Source of the DNA: Chryseobacterium sp. JV274
GTDB taxonomy: Bacteria > Bacteroidota > Bacteroidia > Flavobacteriales > Weeksellaceae
Assembly (NCBI RefSeq): GCF_903969135.1
Contig: NZ_LR824569.1
Span: 4,671,001 to 4,735,000 of the forward strand
DNA length: 64,000 nucleotides
Direction of reading: 5' to 3'
Shown: in pieces, positions 44,668-54,435 of the stretch
Position numbering within the stretch: position 1 is the first letter of the stretch
Layout of the letters: every line of letters starts with the position of its first letter
Translations under genes and position numbers: made by a program
The notes under the pieces: model-generated
The model's database searches: none
What the model was told of the DNA's origin: nothing
What the model saw: the letters and a program-made list of their open reading frames with translations, nothing else

Positions 44668-46596
44668 ATGACAAAATTGTACCTTTTGGTGTTGGGATTT
44701 TTAATTTCCCAGCAATTCTATAGCCAGAAGCATGAGCAAAACATCGATATGAAAGGATTGATCGAAAAAGAGAAAAAATCCTTTACGCAAAAAATGAATA
44801 TCGGGAATACAAATCCCAATACTCTGAATTACGATTTAAAGTATCAAAGAATGGATGTTACTCTTAATCCGGCTTCCAATACTATTTCCGGATCGGTAAC
44901 TTCTCATTTTAAGCCTACTCAGAATATAGGCAGTATTTATTTTGATCTGACAACTTCTTTAACGGTTTCTCAGGTTAAATATCATGGGAACAACCTTACT
45001 TTTCAACAACTTCCTTCCAACGAAGTGAAAATTGATTTTCAAGCTCCGCTCACTGCCAATACACTGGATTCTCTGACGATTCACTATTCAGGTACGCCGC
45101 CTAGTGCCAATGGAGCCTTCACAACAGCTACTCAGGGCGGAGTTCCGGTACTTTCTACGTTAAACGAACCTTATGGTGCACAAGACTGGTTTCCAACAAA
45201 ACAAAGTTTGAATGATAAAATTGAAAGATTTGATTTCAAAATTACAACGCCATCCAATTACAGCGTTGCTGCCAATGGAAAACTAATGTCCGAAACTTTT
45301 CCTACAGGATCTACGAAGCTTACTTTCTGGAGAACAATGTATCCTACGCCGGCTTATCTGATTGCACTTTCCATTACTAATTTTGTCAAGCTTACTGATA
45401 CCATCGGAAACCCTCCGTTTCCTTTTGTCAACTATATTTATCCTTCCACCAATTCAAATCAAACCAGTCTGAATAATATTGAATGGACGAAACAAGTGAT
45501 GAATACTTTTGAAACCTATTTTGGTTCTTATCCTTTCCGAAATGAAAAATACGGACATATGGAATTTATGTATGGAGGAGGAATGGAGCATCAGACAATG
45601 TCTTCTATGGGAGGTTGGAGCAAGCAGCTTATTGCCCATGAGCTTACTCACCAATGGTTTGGAGATAAGGTAACTTGTGGTGCATGGAATGATATCTGGC
45701 TGAATGAAGGTTTTGCTACTTTTGGAGAACATCTTGCCAATGAAAAACTACTGATGACCAATACAGAGTTTCTGAATTATCTGCAAGGTCAATCCAGTTA
45801 TATTACAGCAAGTACAACAGGAACGGTGTATGTACCGGATACCGGACTTTCAAGTATCAACAGAATATTTGACAGCAGACTGTCTTATTCCAAAGGAGGA
45901 TATGTATTGAGAATGTTGAAGTGGATTTTAGGTGATGCTGTTTTTTATCAGGTGCTTAAAGATTATCACGCAAGACCGAATCTGGCTTACAGCTATGCGC
46001 GTACTGCAGATTTTAATGCTTCTTTGCTTCAGTCTACCGGGACAGATTTTACAGGATTTTTCAATGACTGGGTGTATGGGGAAGGATATCCTACGTATAC
46101 TATAAAATGGATGCAGGGCGGTAATCAGGCTTTATTTAAAGTTTCTCAGACACAAAGCAGCTCTGCCGTAAGCTTTTTTGAAATGCCTTTACCTATAAAA
46201 GTAACCGGAACTTCAGGGCAGACTGCGTATCTGGTTCTTAACAATACTACAAATAACCAAAGTTTTTTAGAATCTGTAACATTCCCTATTGCTAGTGTTC
46301 AGTTCAATTATGAGTACCAGATTCTGGAGAAAAACTCTACTGTTACCCAGGATAATACTTTAAGTGTTTCTTCTGTTGAGAAGGAAGGTTTTGGTCTATA
46401 TCCAAATCCTGCAAAAAATGAAATTAATCTGAAAGGAATAAACAGAGCTTCAGATTTTACGATTCATGCTGTAGATGGAAAACTGGTAGGAAAAGGAACG
46501 TATCAGCCAGGTAAAGCGATTGGAATTTCAGAACTGATTCCAGGAACTTACTTCATTACGATTGATGAAAAGAGCATCAAATTCATTAAACATTAA
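44668..46596 (+). CDS. Secreted M1-family aminopeptidase with T9SS sorting domain
   Basis: 642 residues with a signal peptide (about 1-19). The M1 signatures are GGGMEHQTM (the GxMEN-type exopeptidase loop, with H in place of N) and HELTHQWF followed by the second zinc ligand in WLNEGFATF. The last 85 residues (LYPNPAKNEINLKG to KSIKFIKH) form a type A T9SS sorting domain. It probably removes N-terminal residues from peptides outside the cell. The H in the exopeptidase loop is unusual against the animal enzymes but not necessarily against bacterial ones. Confidence 0.92.
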   Translation: MTKLYLLVLGFLISQQFYSQKHEQNIDMKGLIEKEKKSFTQKMNIGNTNPNTLNYDLKYQRMDVTLNPASNTISGSVTSHFKPTQNIGSIYFDLTTSLTVSQVKYHGNNLTFQQLPSNEVKIDFQAPLTANTLDSLTIHYSGTPPSANGAFTTATQGGVPVLSTLNEPYGAQDWFPTKQSLNDKIERFDFKITTPSNYSVAANGKLMSETFPTGSTKLTFWRTMYPTPAYLIALSITNFVKLTDTIGNPPFPFVNYIYPSTNSNQTSLNNIEWTKQVMNTFETYFGSYPFRNEKYGHMEFMYGGGMEHQTMSSMGGWSKQLIAHELTHQWFGDKVTCGAWNDIWLNEGFATFGEHLANEKLLMTNTEFLNYLQGQSSYITASTTGTVYVPDTGLSSINRIFDSRLSYSKGGYVLRMLKWILGDAVFYQVLKDYHARPNLAYSYARTADFNASLLQSTGTDFTGFFNDWVYGEGYPTYTIKWMQGGNQALFKVSQTQSSSAVSFFEMPLPIKVTGTSGQTAYLVLNNTTNNQSFLESVTFPIASVQFNYEYQILEKNSTVTQDNTLSVSSVEKEGFGLYPNPAKNEINLKGINRASDFTIHAVDGKLVGKGTYQPGKAIGISELIPGTYFITIDEKSIKFIKH

Positions 46597-46654
46597 AATT
46601 AAAAACTGTAAAATATCAATAAGTATTTTACTTGTCATTAACGATAAAATAACA

Positions 46655-46687
46655 GGAAGCTTTCAGATTTGAAAGCTTCTTTGTTTT
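46655..46687 (+). terminator. Terminator of the M1 aminopeptidase gene, overlapping the converging gene
   Basis: GAAGCTTTCA and TGAAAGCTTC form a perfect 10-bp stem with loop GATT, followed by TTTGTTTT. It overlaps the last five codons of the cupin-like gene on the other strand, so that coding sequence is under double constraint. Confidence 0.8.
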
Positions 46688-47541
46688 CTGGCCGCTTTAG
46701 CTCCTCTTTTTCGGGCTGTCTTTATTTTGTACTCAAACCATTTTTCTTTGAATAATTTACGCATGAAATTATCAAAATGTCTGGTGATGACTAAATTTTT
46801 AAATCCTCTCCATTTTTCGAGAGGGCTTGATGGAAGCGCTCTTACTGAGATAGAATATCCCTCCGTATCATACTGGATATAGTGCCACCATCCGGAAGGA
46901 ATATAAAGTGTCTCTCCGGGATGAATGACTGCTTCATAACCACTTAAATAACGTAGAGCCGGATATTTTCTGTAATCTGGATTTTTAATCTGAGCCAGGC
47001 TGTGAAAATTGTAGGGGAGTTTATACATTAAATCGGACTGTTCCCACGGGAAGAGCCAGATTCTTTTGGTTCCCTGAAACTGGGTAATGAAGACATGTGA
47101 CATATCAATATCAATGTGGTTTCTGGTTACAGAACCTTCACCTCCAAAAAACATAAAAGGCAGCCATTTCAGTATTTTACCACTCGTAACATCATTGTAG
47201 ATAAGATCATTTTTAAGTTCGGGTTTTATTTTCAATAAATTAAATAAAAAAAGGCGGTGTTCAGTAGGAGCAGACTGTATAAGATTCAGATATTCTGAAA
47301 ATGTGCTTTGGGCTATAGGATCACTTGCCACTCTATCAAGGGAATCAAGTTCACTACCGTAAATGTTTACCTTATGATCTCCTGCAATTTCTTTGAAATA
47401 GTCATAATTCCACTTTTTGAAGGCAGGGCTTTCCGGATGTATAAAATCTTCAATAATAATTGGAATTCTCGGCTTCATATGGTTATTAATAAAGGTTTCT
47501 GAATTGATTGTCTTTATTTTTTGTACCGGCTTTAATCTCAT
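46663..47541 (-). CDS. Cupin-like (JmjC-type) 2-oxoglutarate/Fe(II) oxygenase family protein
   Basis: 292 residues of the cupin_8 family. The metal motif HxD lies in RNHIDIDMSHVFITQFQGTKRIWLFPWEQ and the distal His in YIPSGWWHYIQYD. The layout matches the JmjC-like hydroxylases related to FIH and the ribosomal oxygenases. A C-terminal basic tail (KTARKRGAKAARKQ) may contact nucleic acid or ribosomes. The substrate is unknown. It converges on the M1 gene and is divergent from kbl. Confidence 0.85.
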   Translation of the reverse strand: MRLKPVQKIKTINSETFINNHMKPRIPIIIEDFIHPESPAFKKWNYDYFKEIAGDHKVNIYGSELDSLDRVASDPIAQSTFSEYLNLIQSAPTEHRLFLFNLLKIKPELKNDLIYNDVTSGKILKWLPFMFFGGEGSVTRNHIDIDMSHVFITQFQGTKRIWLFPWEQSDLMYKLPYNFHSLAQIKNPDYRKYPALRYLSGYEAVIHPGETLYIPSGWWHYIQYDTEGYSISVRALPSSPLEKWRGFKNLVITRHFDNFMRKLFKEKWFEYKIKTARKRGAKAARKQRSFQI

Positions 47542-47699
47542 GCTCTCAAATTTTAAACAAATATAAATATTATCCTACTAAATTTATAGACTAATAATGT
47601 TAAAACTTAAACCTGAATTGATTTTTTAGAATTAAACATATAAAAGGTTTTATTTTACTGCCTTTTTAGTAAATTAGCACATCTAAAAAATTACCAAAA

Positions 47700-48896
47700 A
47701 TGATCTCTGAAAAATACCTTCAACATTTACAGAACGAACTTCAGAATATTGAGAATGACGGACTTTACAAAAGAGAAAGAATAATCACCTCTCAGCAAAG
47801 TGCAGAAATAGAAGCTAACGGAAAAAAGCTTTTGAACTTCTGCGCGAATAATTATCTGGGATTATCCAACAACCCGGAAGTAATGAAAGCGTCTCAGGAA
47901 ATGATTCAATCTCATGGATATGGGATGTCATCAGTGCGTTTTATCTGCGGAACACAGGATATTCACAAGGATTTGGAGAAAAAAATCGCTGACTTTTTAG
48001 GTCTTGAAGATACCATCCTTTATGCAGCAGCATTTGATGCAAACGGTGGTGTTTTTGAACCATTGTTTACGGAAGAAGATGCTATTATTTCAGATGAATT
48101 GAATCATGCCTCTATCATTGATGGTGTTCGTCTTTGTAAAGCAGCGAGATACAGATATAAAAACAATAATATGGCGGATCTTGAAGCTCAGTTAATTGCT
48201 GCTTCTGAAAAGAACCATCGTTTCAAAATTATCGTAACAGACGGAGTATTCTCAATGGACGGTATTGTTGCAGACCTAAAAGGAGTGTGCGACCTTGCTG
48301 ATAAATATGATGCTTTGGTAATGGTAGATGACTCTCACGCAACAGGTTTCATCGGAAAAACAGGCCGTGGAACTCACGAAGCTAATGAAGTAATGGGTAG
48401 AGTAGATATCATCACTTCTACTTTAGGAAAAGCTTTAGGAGGTGCTTTAGGAGGTTTTACTTCCGGTAAAAAAGAAATCATTGATATGCTGAGACAGCGT
48501 TCAAGACCTTATTTATTCTCCAACTCTTTAGCGCCTGGAATCGTAGGAGCTGCTCTGAAAGTATTGGATATGATTTCTGATAACACTTCCCTTCGTGATC
48601 AGGTAATGGAAAATGCAGAATATTTCAGAACGGAAATGAAAGCGAAAGGTTTTGATATTCCGGACGGAGATGCTGCGATTGTTCCGGTAATGCTTTACGA
48701 TGCACCTCTTTCTCAGAAAATGGCTGAAAAGCTTATGGATGAAGGTGTTTACGTAATCGGATTCTTCTATCCGGTAGTACCGAAAGGAAAAGCGAGAATC
48801 AGAGTACAGTTATCTGCTGCTCATACTAAAGAACATTTAGATAAAGCGATTGCTGCTTTTGAAAAAGTTGGGAAAGAATTAGGCGTGATTTCTTAA
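47700..48896 (+). CDS. kbl: Glycine C-acetyltransferase (2-amino-3-ketobutyrate CoA ligase)
   Basis: 398 residues, the usual length. This is a PLP-dependent alpha-oxoamine synthase. [17 protein letters not shown], the [19 protein letters not shown]sp-His pair and the PLP lysine in [15 protein letters not shown] are all present. It converts 2-amino-3-oxobutyrate and CoA to glycine and acetyl-CoA in threonine breakdown. The partner threonine dehydrogenase gene is not adjacent. Terminated by a strong hairpin. Confidence 0.95.
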   Translation: MISEKYLQHLQNELQNIENDGLYKRERIITSQQSAEIEANGKKLLNFCANNYLGLSNNPEVMKASQEMIQSHGYGMSSVRFICGTQDIHKDLEKKIADFLGLEDTILYAAAFDANGGVFEPLFTEEDAIISDELNHASIIDGVRLCKAARYRYKNNNMADLEAQLIAASEKNHRFKIIVTDGVFSMDGIVADLKGVCDLADKYDALVMVDDSHATGFIGKTGRGTHEANEVMGRVDIITSTLGKALGGALGGFTSGKKEIIDMLRQRSRPYLFSNSLAPGIVGAALKVLDMISDNTSLRDQVMENAEYFRTEMKAKGFDIPDGDAAIVPVMLYDAPLSQKMAEKLMDEGVYVIGFFYPVVPKGKARIRVQLSAAHTKEHLDKAIAAFEKVGKELGVIS

Positions 48897-48923
48897 TATA
48901 AAAAGTTCTACGTTTGTAGAATG

Positions 48924-48963
48924 AAAACAGGATTTCTTATATTTAGAGAAATCCTGTTTTTTT
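48924..48963 (+). terminator. Terminator of kbl
   Basis: A perfect 14-bp stem, AAAACAGGATTTCT (48924-48937) and AGAAATCCTGTTTT (48947-48960), with a 9-nt loop and further T. Confidence 0.9.
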
Positions 48964-49005
48964 ATGAAAAATCTTCAGTACTACATTAATCATCATAAAA
49001 TGCTA

Positions 49006-49036
49006 TTGCTGAATAGACGTTAATATAATATATTTG
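49006..49036 (+). promoter_or_regulatory. Intact promoter of the interrupted barrel-like gene
   Basis: TTG (49006-49008), a 20-nt spacer and TATATTTG (49029-49036) match the Bacteroidota consensus, 26 nt before the GTG start at 49062. Confidence 0.7.
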
Positions 49037-49061
49037 GAACACTAATTCTAATAACCATTTT

Positions 49062-49712
49062 GTGAAAAAATATTTATTTCTTTTTGTTTTTTTTAGCTTT
49101 TTCAAAACAATTTATGCTCAATCTGATGATTACAAATCAATACTTACTGTAAGTGCTTTTGCTCCTTTTCGTGACCAACGCTATAATATAGGTTATATGC
49201 GGAAAATAAATGAAAGATGGTGAGTGGGAAGCGAATTGGCATACGGAACCGACAAAATAACACCCGTAAATATTGGCAATTTTGAGGGGAAAAATAGGGT
49301 TTTTGAGATAAAACCGGAAATTTTTTACAGCCTGGCGCCTCAATCAAGATTAAAACATTTTGTATCAGCAGAAGCTTTCTATTTAAATCAGATAGGAAAA
49401 AATATTTCAGGAAAATATTATGACGAAAATGATGTTTATTATTCTTTTAGCTCAGCAGACTATAAAAGAACTAAATATGGCTTAAATATTAACTACAGCA
49501 TTTTGATTCATAAAGAGTCTTCATGGTTTGGCTTTATGCCTAAAATTGGCTTTGGTATCAGACAAAAAAATATTTCTTATACTAATATGACAGGAAAGGA
49601 AGAAGACTATGCTCCTGTAGATGGTCTTCCCTTTGACTATCATTCAAATCGGCAGGGTTCCAATTTGAGTCTCAATTTTAATGTTGATATGAAATTCATT
49701 TTTAAATTCTAA
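49062..49712 (+). pseudogene. Outer-membrane-barrel-like protein gene interrupted by an in-frame TGA
   Basis: One frame starts at GTG 49062 with a signal peptide (VKKYLFLFVFFSFFKTIYAQ) and runs 53 codons to NERW. A TGA follows at 49221, and the same frame then continues without a gap for 162 codons (VGSELAYGTDKITPVNIG to FNVDMKFIFKF). Alternating strands and the terminal Phe suggest a small outer-membrane beta-barrel. Changing one base (TGA to TGG, Trp) would restore a 216-residue protein. It may be a recent nonsense mutation, a sequencing error, or a read-through site. No known family is recognised. Confidence 0.75.
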
Positions 49713-49781
49713 AAAATATTTAATCTTTATTATTTTAAGCTAAAGATTTTAGATTAAATTCTCTTTTTTTCCGAAATAAAC

Positions 49782-49789
49782 TATCTTTG
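49782..49789 (+). promoter_or_regulatory. -7 box of hemJ
   Basis: TATCTTTG matches TAnnTTTG and lies 16 nt before the ATG at 49806. No clear -33 TTG. Confidence 0.6.
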
Positions 49790-49805
49790 CAAACAAATTT
49801 TTAGG

Positions 49806-50357
49806 ATGCTGTATACCATCATCAAAGCTTTACATATTATCTTCATGGTAAGCTACTTTGCGGGAATTTTTTATCTCGTGAGGATTTTCGTTTACTATAA
49901 GGATACTGATGAATTTCCTGAAGAGAAAAAGAAAATTCTGAGAGAGCAGTACACCTTTATGGCCAGAAGACTGTGGAATATTATTACCGTACCTGCGGGG
50001 GTAATCATGACAGTATGTGGATTGGTCATGATTTTTTTAAATACCGGTTTGATGAAAATGGGATGGTTTCACTTAAAACTGACCTTCCTGATCGGGCTTG
50101 CCATTTACCATTACTGGTGCTGGAAAAAAGTCCTTCATTTAAAGGAATTACATGGAAATACACTGCCAATTGCCAATATAAAACTGAGACAGGCCAATGA
50201 AATTGCTACCTTCATTCTGTTTCTAGTCGTATTTACGGTGATTTTAAAATCAATGGTGATCGAATACTGGTGGCAATTAATTGCAGGATTTTTCGTTCTT
50301 GTATTTCTGATCATGATGACAGTGAAACTGGTTAATAAAAATAAAAAAAACAAATAA
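49806..50357 (+). CDS. hemJ: HemJ-type protoporphyrinogen IX oxidase (CopD/UPF0093 family)
   Basis: 183 residues with four to five predicted membrane helices. IKALHIIFMVSYFAGIFYLVRIFVYY is the characteristic HemJ start, with the conserved His that carries haem; WFHLKLTFLIGLAIYHYW and LRQANEIATFILF complete the family pattern. It oxidises protoporphyrinogen IX to protoporphyrin IX in the inner membrane, the next-to-last step of haem synthesis. It has its own promoter and precedes gldF by 59 bp. Confidence 0.85.
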   Translation: MLYTIIKALHIIFMVSYFAGIFYLVRIFVYYKDTDEFPEEKKKILREQYTFMARRLWNIITVPAGVIMTVCGLVMIFLNTGLMKMGWFHLKLTFLIGLAIYHYWCWKKVLHLKELHGNTLPIANIKLRQANEIATFILFLVVFTVILKSMVIEYWWQLIAGFFVLVFLIMMTVKLVNKNKKNK

Positions 50358-50416
50358 TTGTGGAGTAGGGCGCATGTCTGAGTACATTCATCCTTTTTAC
50401 ATCTTACAAAAAAACT

Positions 50417-51145
50417 ATGATTGCAATTTTAAAGAAAGAACTTTGGAGTTACTTTGGAAACTGGAGTGCATGGGTGATCATTGCCGCTTTCAGTTTGATA
50501 GCAACTCTTTTCCTGTTCTTTTTCGACAACGATTCTAATATTTTTGAGATCGGAATGGCCTCGCTTCAGAGCTATTTCGTATTGGTTCCATGGCTGCTGA
50601 TGTTTATCATTCCGGCCCTTTCTATGAAAACTTTTGCGGAAGAACAGCAAACAGGAACATTAAACTGGCTTTTTTCACAGCCGTTAAAAGTTTCTGAACT
50701 CGTAACCGGAAAATTCCTTTCCGTATGGATTGTTGGGATTCTATGCCTTATTCCTTCATTGATTTACCTTTATACAGTATATGTGCTGGGAGTTCCTGCA
50801 GGAAATATAGACCTTGGAATGACCTTTGGGAGTTACCTTGGATTGATTATTTTAATTGCGGCATTTGCTGCAGTGGGAATTTTGGCTTCTTCATTATCTC
50901 AGAATCAGATTATGGCTTATCTGTTGGGTGTTTTCATGTGCTTTATTATGTATTTCGGAATCGAGCAATTAGCAAGTTATAAACTTTTGGGAGGAGCAGA
51001 CTTTATCCTTCAGAATATTGGTTTTTATCAGCATTTCTTAGGTTTTACAAGAGGGCTTATTGATTTTAAAGATATAGCGTATTTTGTTCTTGTTATTGGT
51101 GCTTCATTAGTATTGTCCAATCATTTTATAAACAAAAAGAAGTAG
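50417..51145 (+). CDS. gldF: Gliding-motility ABC transporter permease GldF
   Basis: 242 residues with about six membrane helices of the ABC-2 type. MIAILKKELWSYFGNWSAWVIIAAFS and SMKTFAEEQQTGTLNWLFSQPLKVSELVTGKF match GldF. It is followed after 4 bp by gldG. In Flavobacterium johnsoniae GldF, GldG and the ATPase GldA are reported to form an ABC transporter linked to gliding. The ATPase gene is not in this window. Many Chryseobacterium do not glide yet keep these genes. Confidence 0.92.
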   Translation: MIAILKKELWSYFGNWSAWVIIAAFSLIATLFLFFFDNDSNIFEIGMASLQSYFVLVPWLLMFIIPALSMKTFAEEQQTGTLNWLFSQPLKVSELVTGKFLSVWIVGILCLIPSLIYLYTVYVLGVPAGNIDLGMTFGSYLGLIILIAAFAAVGILASSLSQNQIMAYLLGVFMCFIMYFGIEQLASYKLLGGADFILQNIGFYQHFLGFTRGLIDFKDIAYFVLVIGASLVLSNHFINKKK

Positions 51146-51149
51146 AGTT

Positions 51150-52820
51150 ATGAAGAAGATCAATGCTAAATCTCCACTGGGAATTTTCTTATTTGCAATT
51201 GTTCCATTGGTAATTATCCTGACCTATTCGGGCATAAGATTAGACTTAACAAAAGAAAAAAGATATACCCTTTCTGATAGCACAATCAAAGTACTGGAGT
51301 CCGTAAAAAAAACTCTGACTGTTGAAGTGTATCTGGAAGGTGATTTTCCGGCAAGTTTCAAACAGCTGCAAAGTGAAACGAAATTCATGCTGGAAGAATT
51401 CAGAAAAATTAATCCGAAGATTGATTTTAAATTCATCGATCCGATTAAAACAAAAATGTCTCAGGACACTTTGATGGCGATGGGGATGCAGCCGTCTATT
51501 CTTCCGGATGTAAAAGACGGGAAGATTTCACAGATCACGCTTTTCCCATATGCTGTGATCAAGCATGGAAATGATGGCGTTTCTATACCATTGGTGGTAC
51601 AACAGGCAGGAATTGATGCCGATCAGCAGTTGACAAGATCTATTGAAGGATTGGAATATAACCTTGTTTCCAACATTAAAAATATTGCAGCAGCAAAAAG
51701 AAAGAAAATTGGGATTTTGGTTAATCAGGATGAATTGAGTCCGGACGAATTCCAGGGATTTGTACAGCTGGCAATGGAAAACTATGATGCAGGGCCTATT
51801 ATTCCTAAAAATCAAACTGAACTTTCGTTGGAAGATATCCCGTTATTGAAGCAGATGAGTGCTTTGGTGATTGCAAAACCGAGAAAAGCATTTACAGATA
51901 ATGAAAAAGTAATTCTTGATCAGTACATTATGAACGGAGGGAAAACCCTTTGGATGATTGATGCCGTAAATGCTGAAATGGATACCTTAACAAGATCCAA
52001 AAAAGTAATGCCTTTCCCTGTAGATATCAACATGACAGACTTCTTTTTCAATTATGGGCTGAGAATTAATCCTGCTTTGGTAAAAGACGTTAAGAAGTTT
52101 GCCCTGTTAAGATTAGTGACAGGAGAAGTGAGTGGAAATCCTCAATATACAAGCTTACCCTGGCCATATTTTCCGCTTGGAATAGCCGAAAACAATAATC
52201 CGGTTACAAAAAATATTAACCCTGTAAAATTTGAATTTCCAACTTCTATTGATACTTTAGGAGGAAGAAAGAATATCAAAACAAAAGTTCTTTTCGAATC
52301 CAGTGAAAGGACATTATTGAAACAGGTTCCAAACTATGTGGATCTGAAAGAGGTTGCAAGCGTAGACAGCCTTGGACAAATGGAAAAACCAAGTACACCG
52401 AAAATCTTTGCGGTAGCATTGGAAGGGAAATTTAATTCTGCTTATGCATCAAGAATTGAAAGAAAATCCTATCCCGGATTCAAAGCATCCAGCCCGGAAA
52501 ACAAAATGATCGTTATTGCAGACGGTGATGTAGGAAGAAATAAGGTGATCAAAGGAAAACCGCTTCCACTAGGGGTAGATTTGCTTACGAACGAGCAATT
52601 TGGAAACGAACAGTTCCTTAGAAACGCCTTGGATTATCTGTTGGATGACAGTAACCTGATGGAGCTTAGAAACAGAAATATCGAAGAAAGACTTCTTGAC
52701 AGACAACGAATTACTGAAGAGAAATCCACATGGCAGTGGCTGAATTTACTGCTTCCACTGGCGATTATCGGCCTTATCGGAGGATTGTTCTTCTGGTTGA
52801 GGAAAAAGAAATTTGGATAA
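51150..52820 (+). CDS. gldG: Gliding-motility ABC transporter auxiliary protein GldG
   Basis: 556 residues. An N-terminal membrane helix (about 10-28) precedes the GldG/ABC-auxiliary domain (LTKEKRYTLSDSTIKVLESVKKTLTVEVYLEGDFPASFKQLQSE), and a C-terminal helix (WLNLLLPLAIIGLIGGLFFWL) anchors the other end. The large middle part is periplasmic. It is cotranscribed with gldF (4-bp gap) and followed by a terminator. Confidence 0.93.
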   Translation: MKKINAKSPLGIFLFAIVPLVIILTYSGIRLDLTKEKRYTLSDSTIKVLESVKKTLTVEVYLEGDFPASFKQLQSETKFMLEEFRKINPKIDFKFIDPIKTKMSQDTLMAMGMQPSILPDVKDGKISQITLFPYAVIKHGNDGVSIPLVVQQAGIDADQQLTRSIEGLEYNLVSNIKNIAAAKRKKIGILVNQDELSPDEFQGFVQLAMENYDAGPIIPKNQTELSLEDIPLLKQMSALVIAKPRKAFTDNEKVILDQYIMNGGKTLWMIDAVNAEMDTLTRSKKVMPFPVDINMTDFFFNYGLRINPALVKDVKKFALLRLVTGEVSGNPQYTSLPWPYFPLGIAENNNPVTKNINPVKFEFPTSIDTLGGRKNIKTKVLFESSERTLLKQVPNYVDLKEVASVDSLGQMEKPSTPKIFAVALEGKFNSAYASRIERKSYPGFKASSPENKMIVIADGDVGRNKVIKGKPLPLGVDLLTNEQFGNEQFLRNALDYLLDDSNLMELRNRNIEERLLDRQRITEEKSTWQWLNLLLPLAIIGLIGGLFFWLRKKKFG

Positions 52821-52826
52821 AATATA

Positions 52827-52862
52827 AAAGTCCGGGAGAAAAAATCTTCCGGACTTTTTATT
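52827..52862 (+). terminator. Terminator of gldFG
   Basis: AAAAGTCCGGGAG (52827-52839) pairs with CTTCCGGACTTTT (52847-52859) with one wobble pair, followed by T. Confidence 0.87.
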
Positions 52863-52951
52863 GTAATATGATTCAATCCTGTTTAGAATCAATTCAGTTT
52901 AATGAATTGTTCGCAGAATTGTTATTAATAATCGATTGTAACTCGGCTGGC

Positions 52952-54184
52952 TTATAGTTTCAATTGGTACTTCTCCAGTACATTCCAGATTCCATAAAAA
53001 GCATCATTCCCTTTCTTATCCGAGAAATTTGTATTAAAAATCATAATCCTTCCCAGATTATTTTTCGGATCAAAAAACAGCATAGACATTACTCCCGGAT
53101 CACCTCCGGTATGGCCAATATATCCTGTATAACCAAAACCCATAAATATTCCCACATTATAAGATTCGCTGTAGGGATTTTTATCATTTCGTTCCGTGAA
53201 GTTGGAAGCCGTAAGCTGCTGGGTAAAATATTCTTTATAGCTTTTCTGAGTCAGAATGGTTCCCTTTCCATTGTAGCCTTTGATAAGTTCGGTTAAATAT
53301 TTACTCAGGTCGTTGATGCTTGTAATAAACCCACCATCAGGATATGTTGCAGATAGATAATAGGGAAGTGGAGTCTGGGGATTTTCATACAGCCTGGAGA
53401 ATTTAGAAAACTTTACTTCTTCAAATGACCAGCCTGAACCTTTCATATGTAAAGGTTTCAGGATGTATTCTTTTGTGAAATTATTGAAGGCTTGTCCGGT
53501 AGCTTTTTCAATAATAAAGGCTGCCAAAGCAGTTCCTACATTGGAATATTCATAGATTGATCCCGGTTTGTTGGCAGAGAAACTGTTTGTATTCCATTTT
53601 CCGTTTTCTGCCAGTACATTTTCTAAAAAACCAGACATTGAAATTATTGAATCTGCAGGGTTGAATACCTGTTCATCATCAAAATTGAGCTTTACTCCAT
53701 TCAGGTTCTGATCAGGTTTCAGAAAGTAATTTCTAGATAAATAAAATTCGTTGTCAAGAATAGAAGAGGTATGGGTTGCTAGCTGTCGAATGGTAATCGG
53801 AGTTTGTGGGAAATGAGGATTAACCACTTTAAAGGGTAAATATTTTTGAACAGGATCATCCAGATTCAATTTTCCGAGTTCCTGAGCTTTAAGAAGGGCA
53901 ATTCCAACGAATGTTTTGGAAACAGATGCAATATTCTGTATCGTATTTTCAGTATACAATCTCTTTTCTTTCACATCTGAAAAGCCAAATCCCTTTTGGT
54001 ATAAAGTCGATTTTTCATTTACAACAGAAACCGCAAACCCGTTGAATAAGCCTTGCTGGTATATTGCATTGACATCCGAATCCAGAGAATCTCTAACATC
54101 ATAATTAGCATGACGAACCTCCTTCACCGAATGACATGATATCAACATCACTGAAATTACCATTGATAATAAAATCCTTCCCAT
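52952..54184 (-). CDS. Serine hydrolase lipoprotein, class C beta-lactamase family
   Basis: 410 residues. MGRILLSMVISVMLISCHS has a lipobox ending in ISC. The beta-lactamase/transpeptidase-like motifs are SVSKTF (SxxK), YSNVGTAL (YxN) and GHTGGDPG (HTG, the KTG equivalent). The family includes D-aminopeptidases, esterases and PBP-like enzymes as well as AmpC. AmpC is secreted without a lipid anchor, so I do not infer drug resistance. It is monocistronic on the minus strand. Confidence 0.85.
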   Translation of the reverse strand: MGRILLSMVISVMLISCHSVKEVRHANYDVRDSLDSDVNAIYQQGLFNGFAVSVVNEKSTLYQKGFGFSDVKEKRLYTENTIQNIASVSKTFVGIALLKAQELGKLNLDDPVQKYLPFKVVNPHFPQTPITIRQLATHTSSILDNEFYLSRNYFLKPDQNLNGVKLNFDDEQVFNPADSIISMSGFLENVLAENGKWNTNSFSANKPGSIYEYSNVGTALAAFIIEKATGQAFNNFTKEYILKPLHMKGSGWSFEEVKFSKFSRLYENPQTPLPYYLSATYPDGGFITSINDLSKYLTELIKGYNGKGTILTQKSYKEYFTQQLTASNFTERNDKNPYSESYNVGIFMGFGYTGYIGHTGGDPGVMSMLFFDPKNNLGRIMIFNTNFSDKKGNDAFYGIWNVLEKYQLKL

Positions 54185-54241
54185 ATGTTTTTTAATAATA
54201 AGACACCTGGTGAAATAGTTTTGTTACAGATTGAGTAGGTT

Positions 54242-54280
54242 AAAAAATAGAAAGACTGTCTCAAATCCTGAAACAGTCTC
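54242..54280 (-). terminator. Terminator of the acidic hypothetical protein gene
   Basis: On the minus strand AGACTGT and ACAGTCT (54253-54259 with 54273-54279) form a 7-bp stem followed by TTTCTATTTTTT. It lies 156 bp past the stop codon of the gene ending at 54436. Confidence 0.65.
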
Positions 54281-54435
54281 TATTTATTTTTCTAAAGATT
54301 AATCTTCAATGCAGGAAAATCTGTTTTAAATCCTGCAGTTTTGTAAGCTGGACTTCAGTTATTTTCCGGGCGGTAAAAAAGTTGAGGTCACATCTATATT
54401 CAATAATGTTTGAGATTGGTGATAAAAACTATAGA

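Noticed and set aside
52952..54184. Possible AmpC resistance beta-lactamase
   Set aside because: The motifs are shared by many serine hydrolases, and the lipobox and lack of an AmpR gene do not support a dedicated beta-lactamase.
54306..54428. A 40-codon open stretch on the minus strand that reads like a protein C-terminus, just after the acidic hypothetical protein gene
   Set aside because: It has no start codon and is in another frame from that gene. A frameshifted former C-terminus is possible, but one open stretch of this length is not enough to call it.
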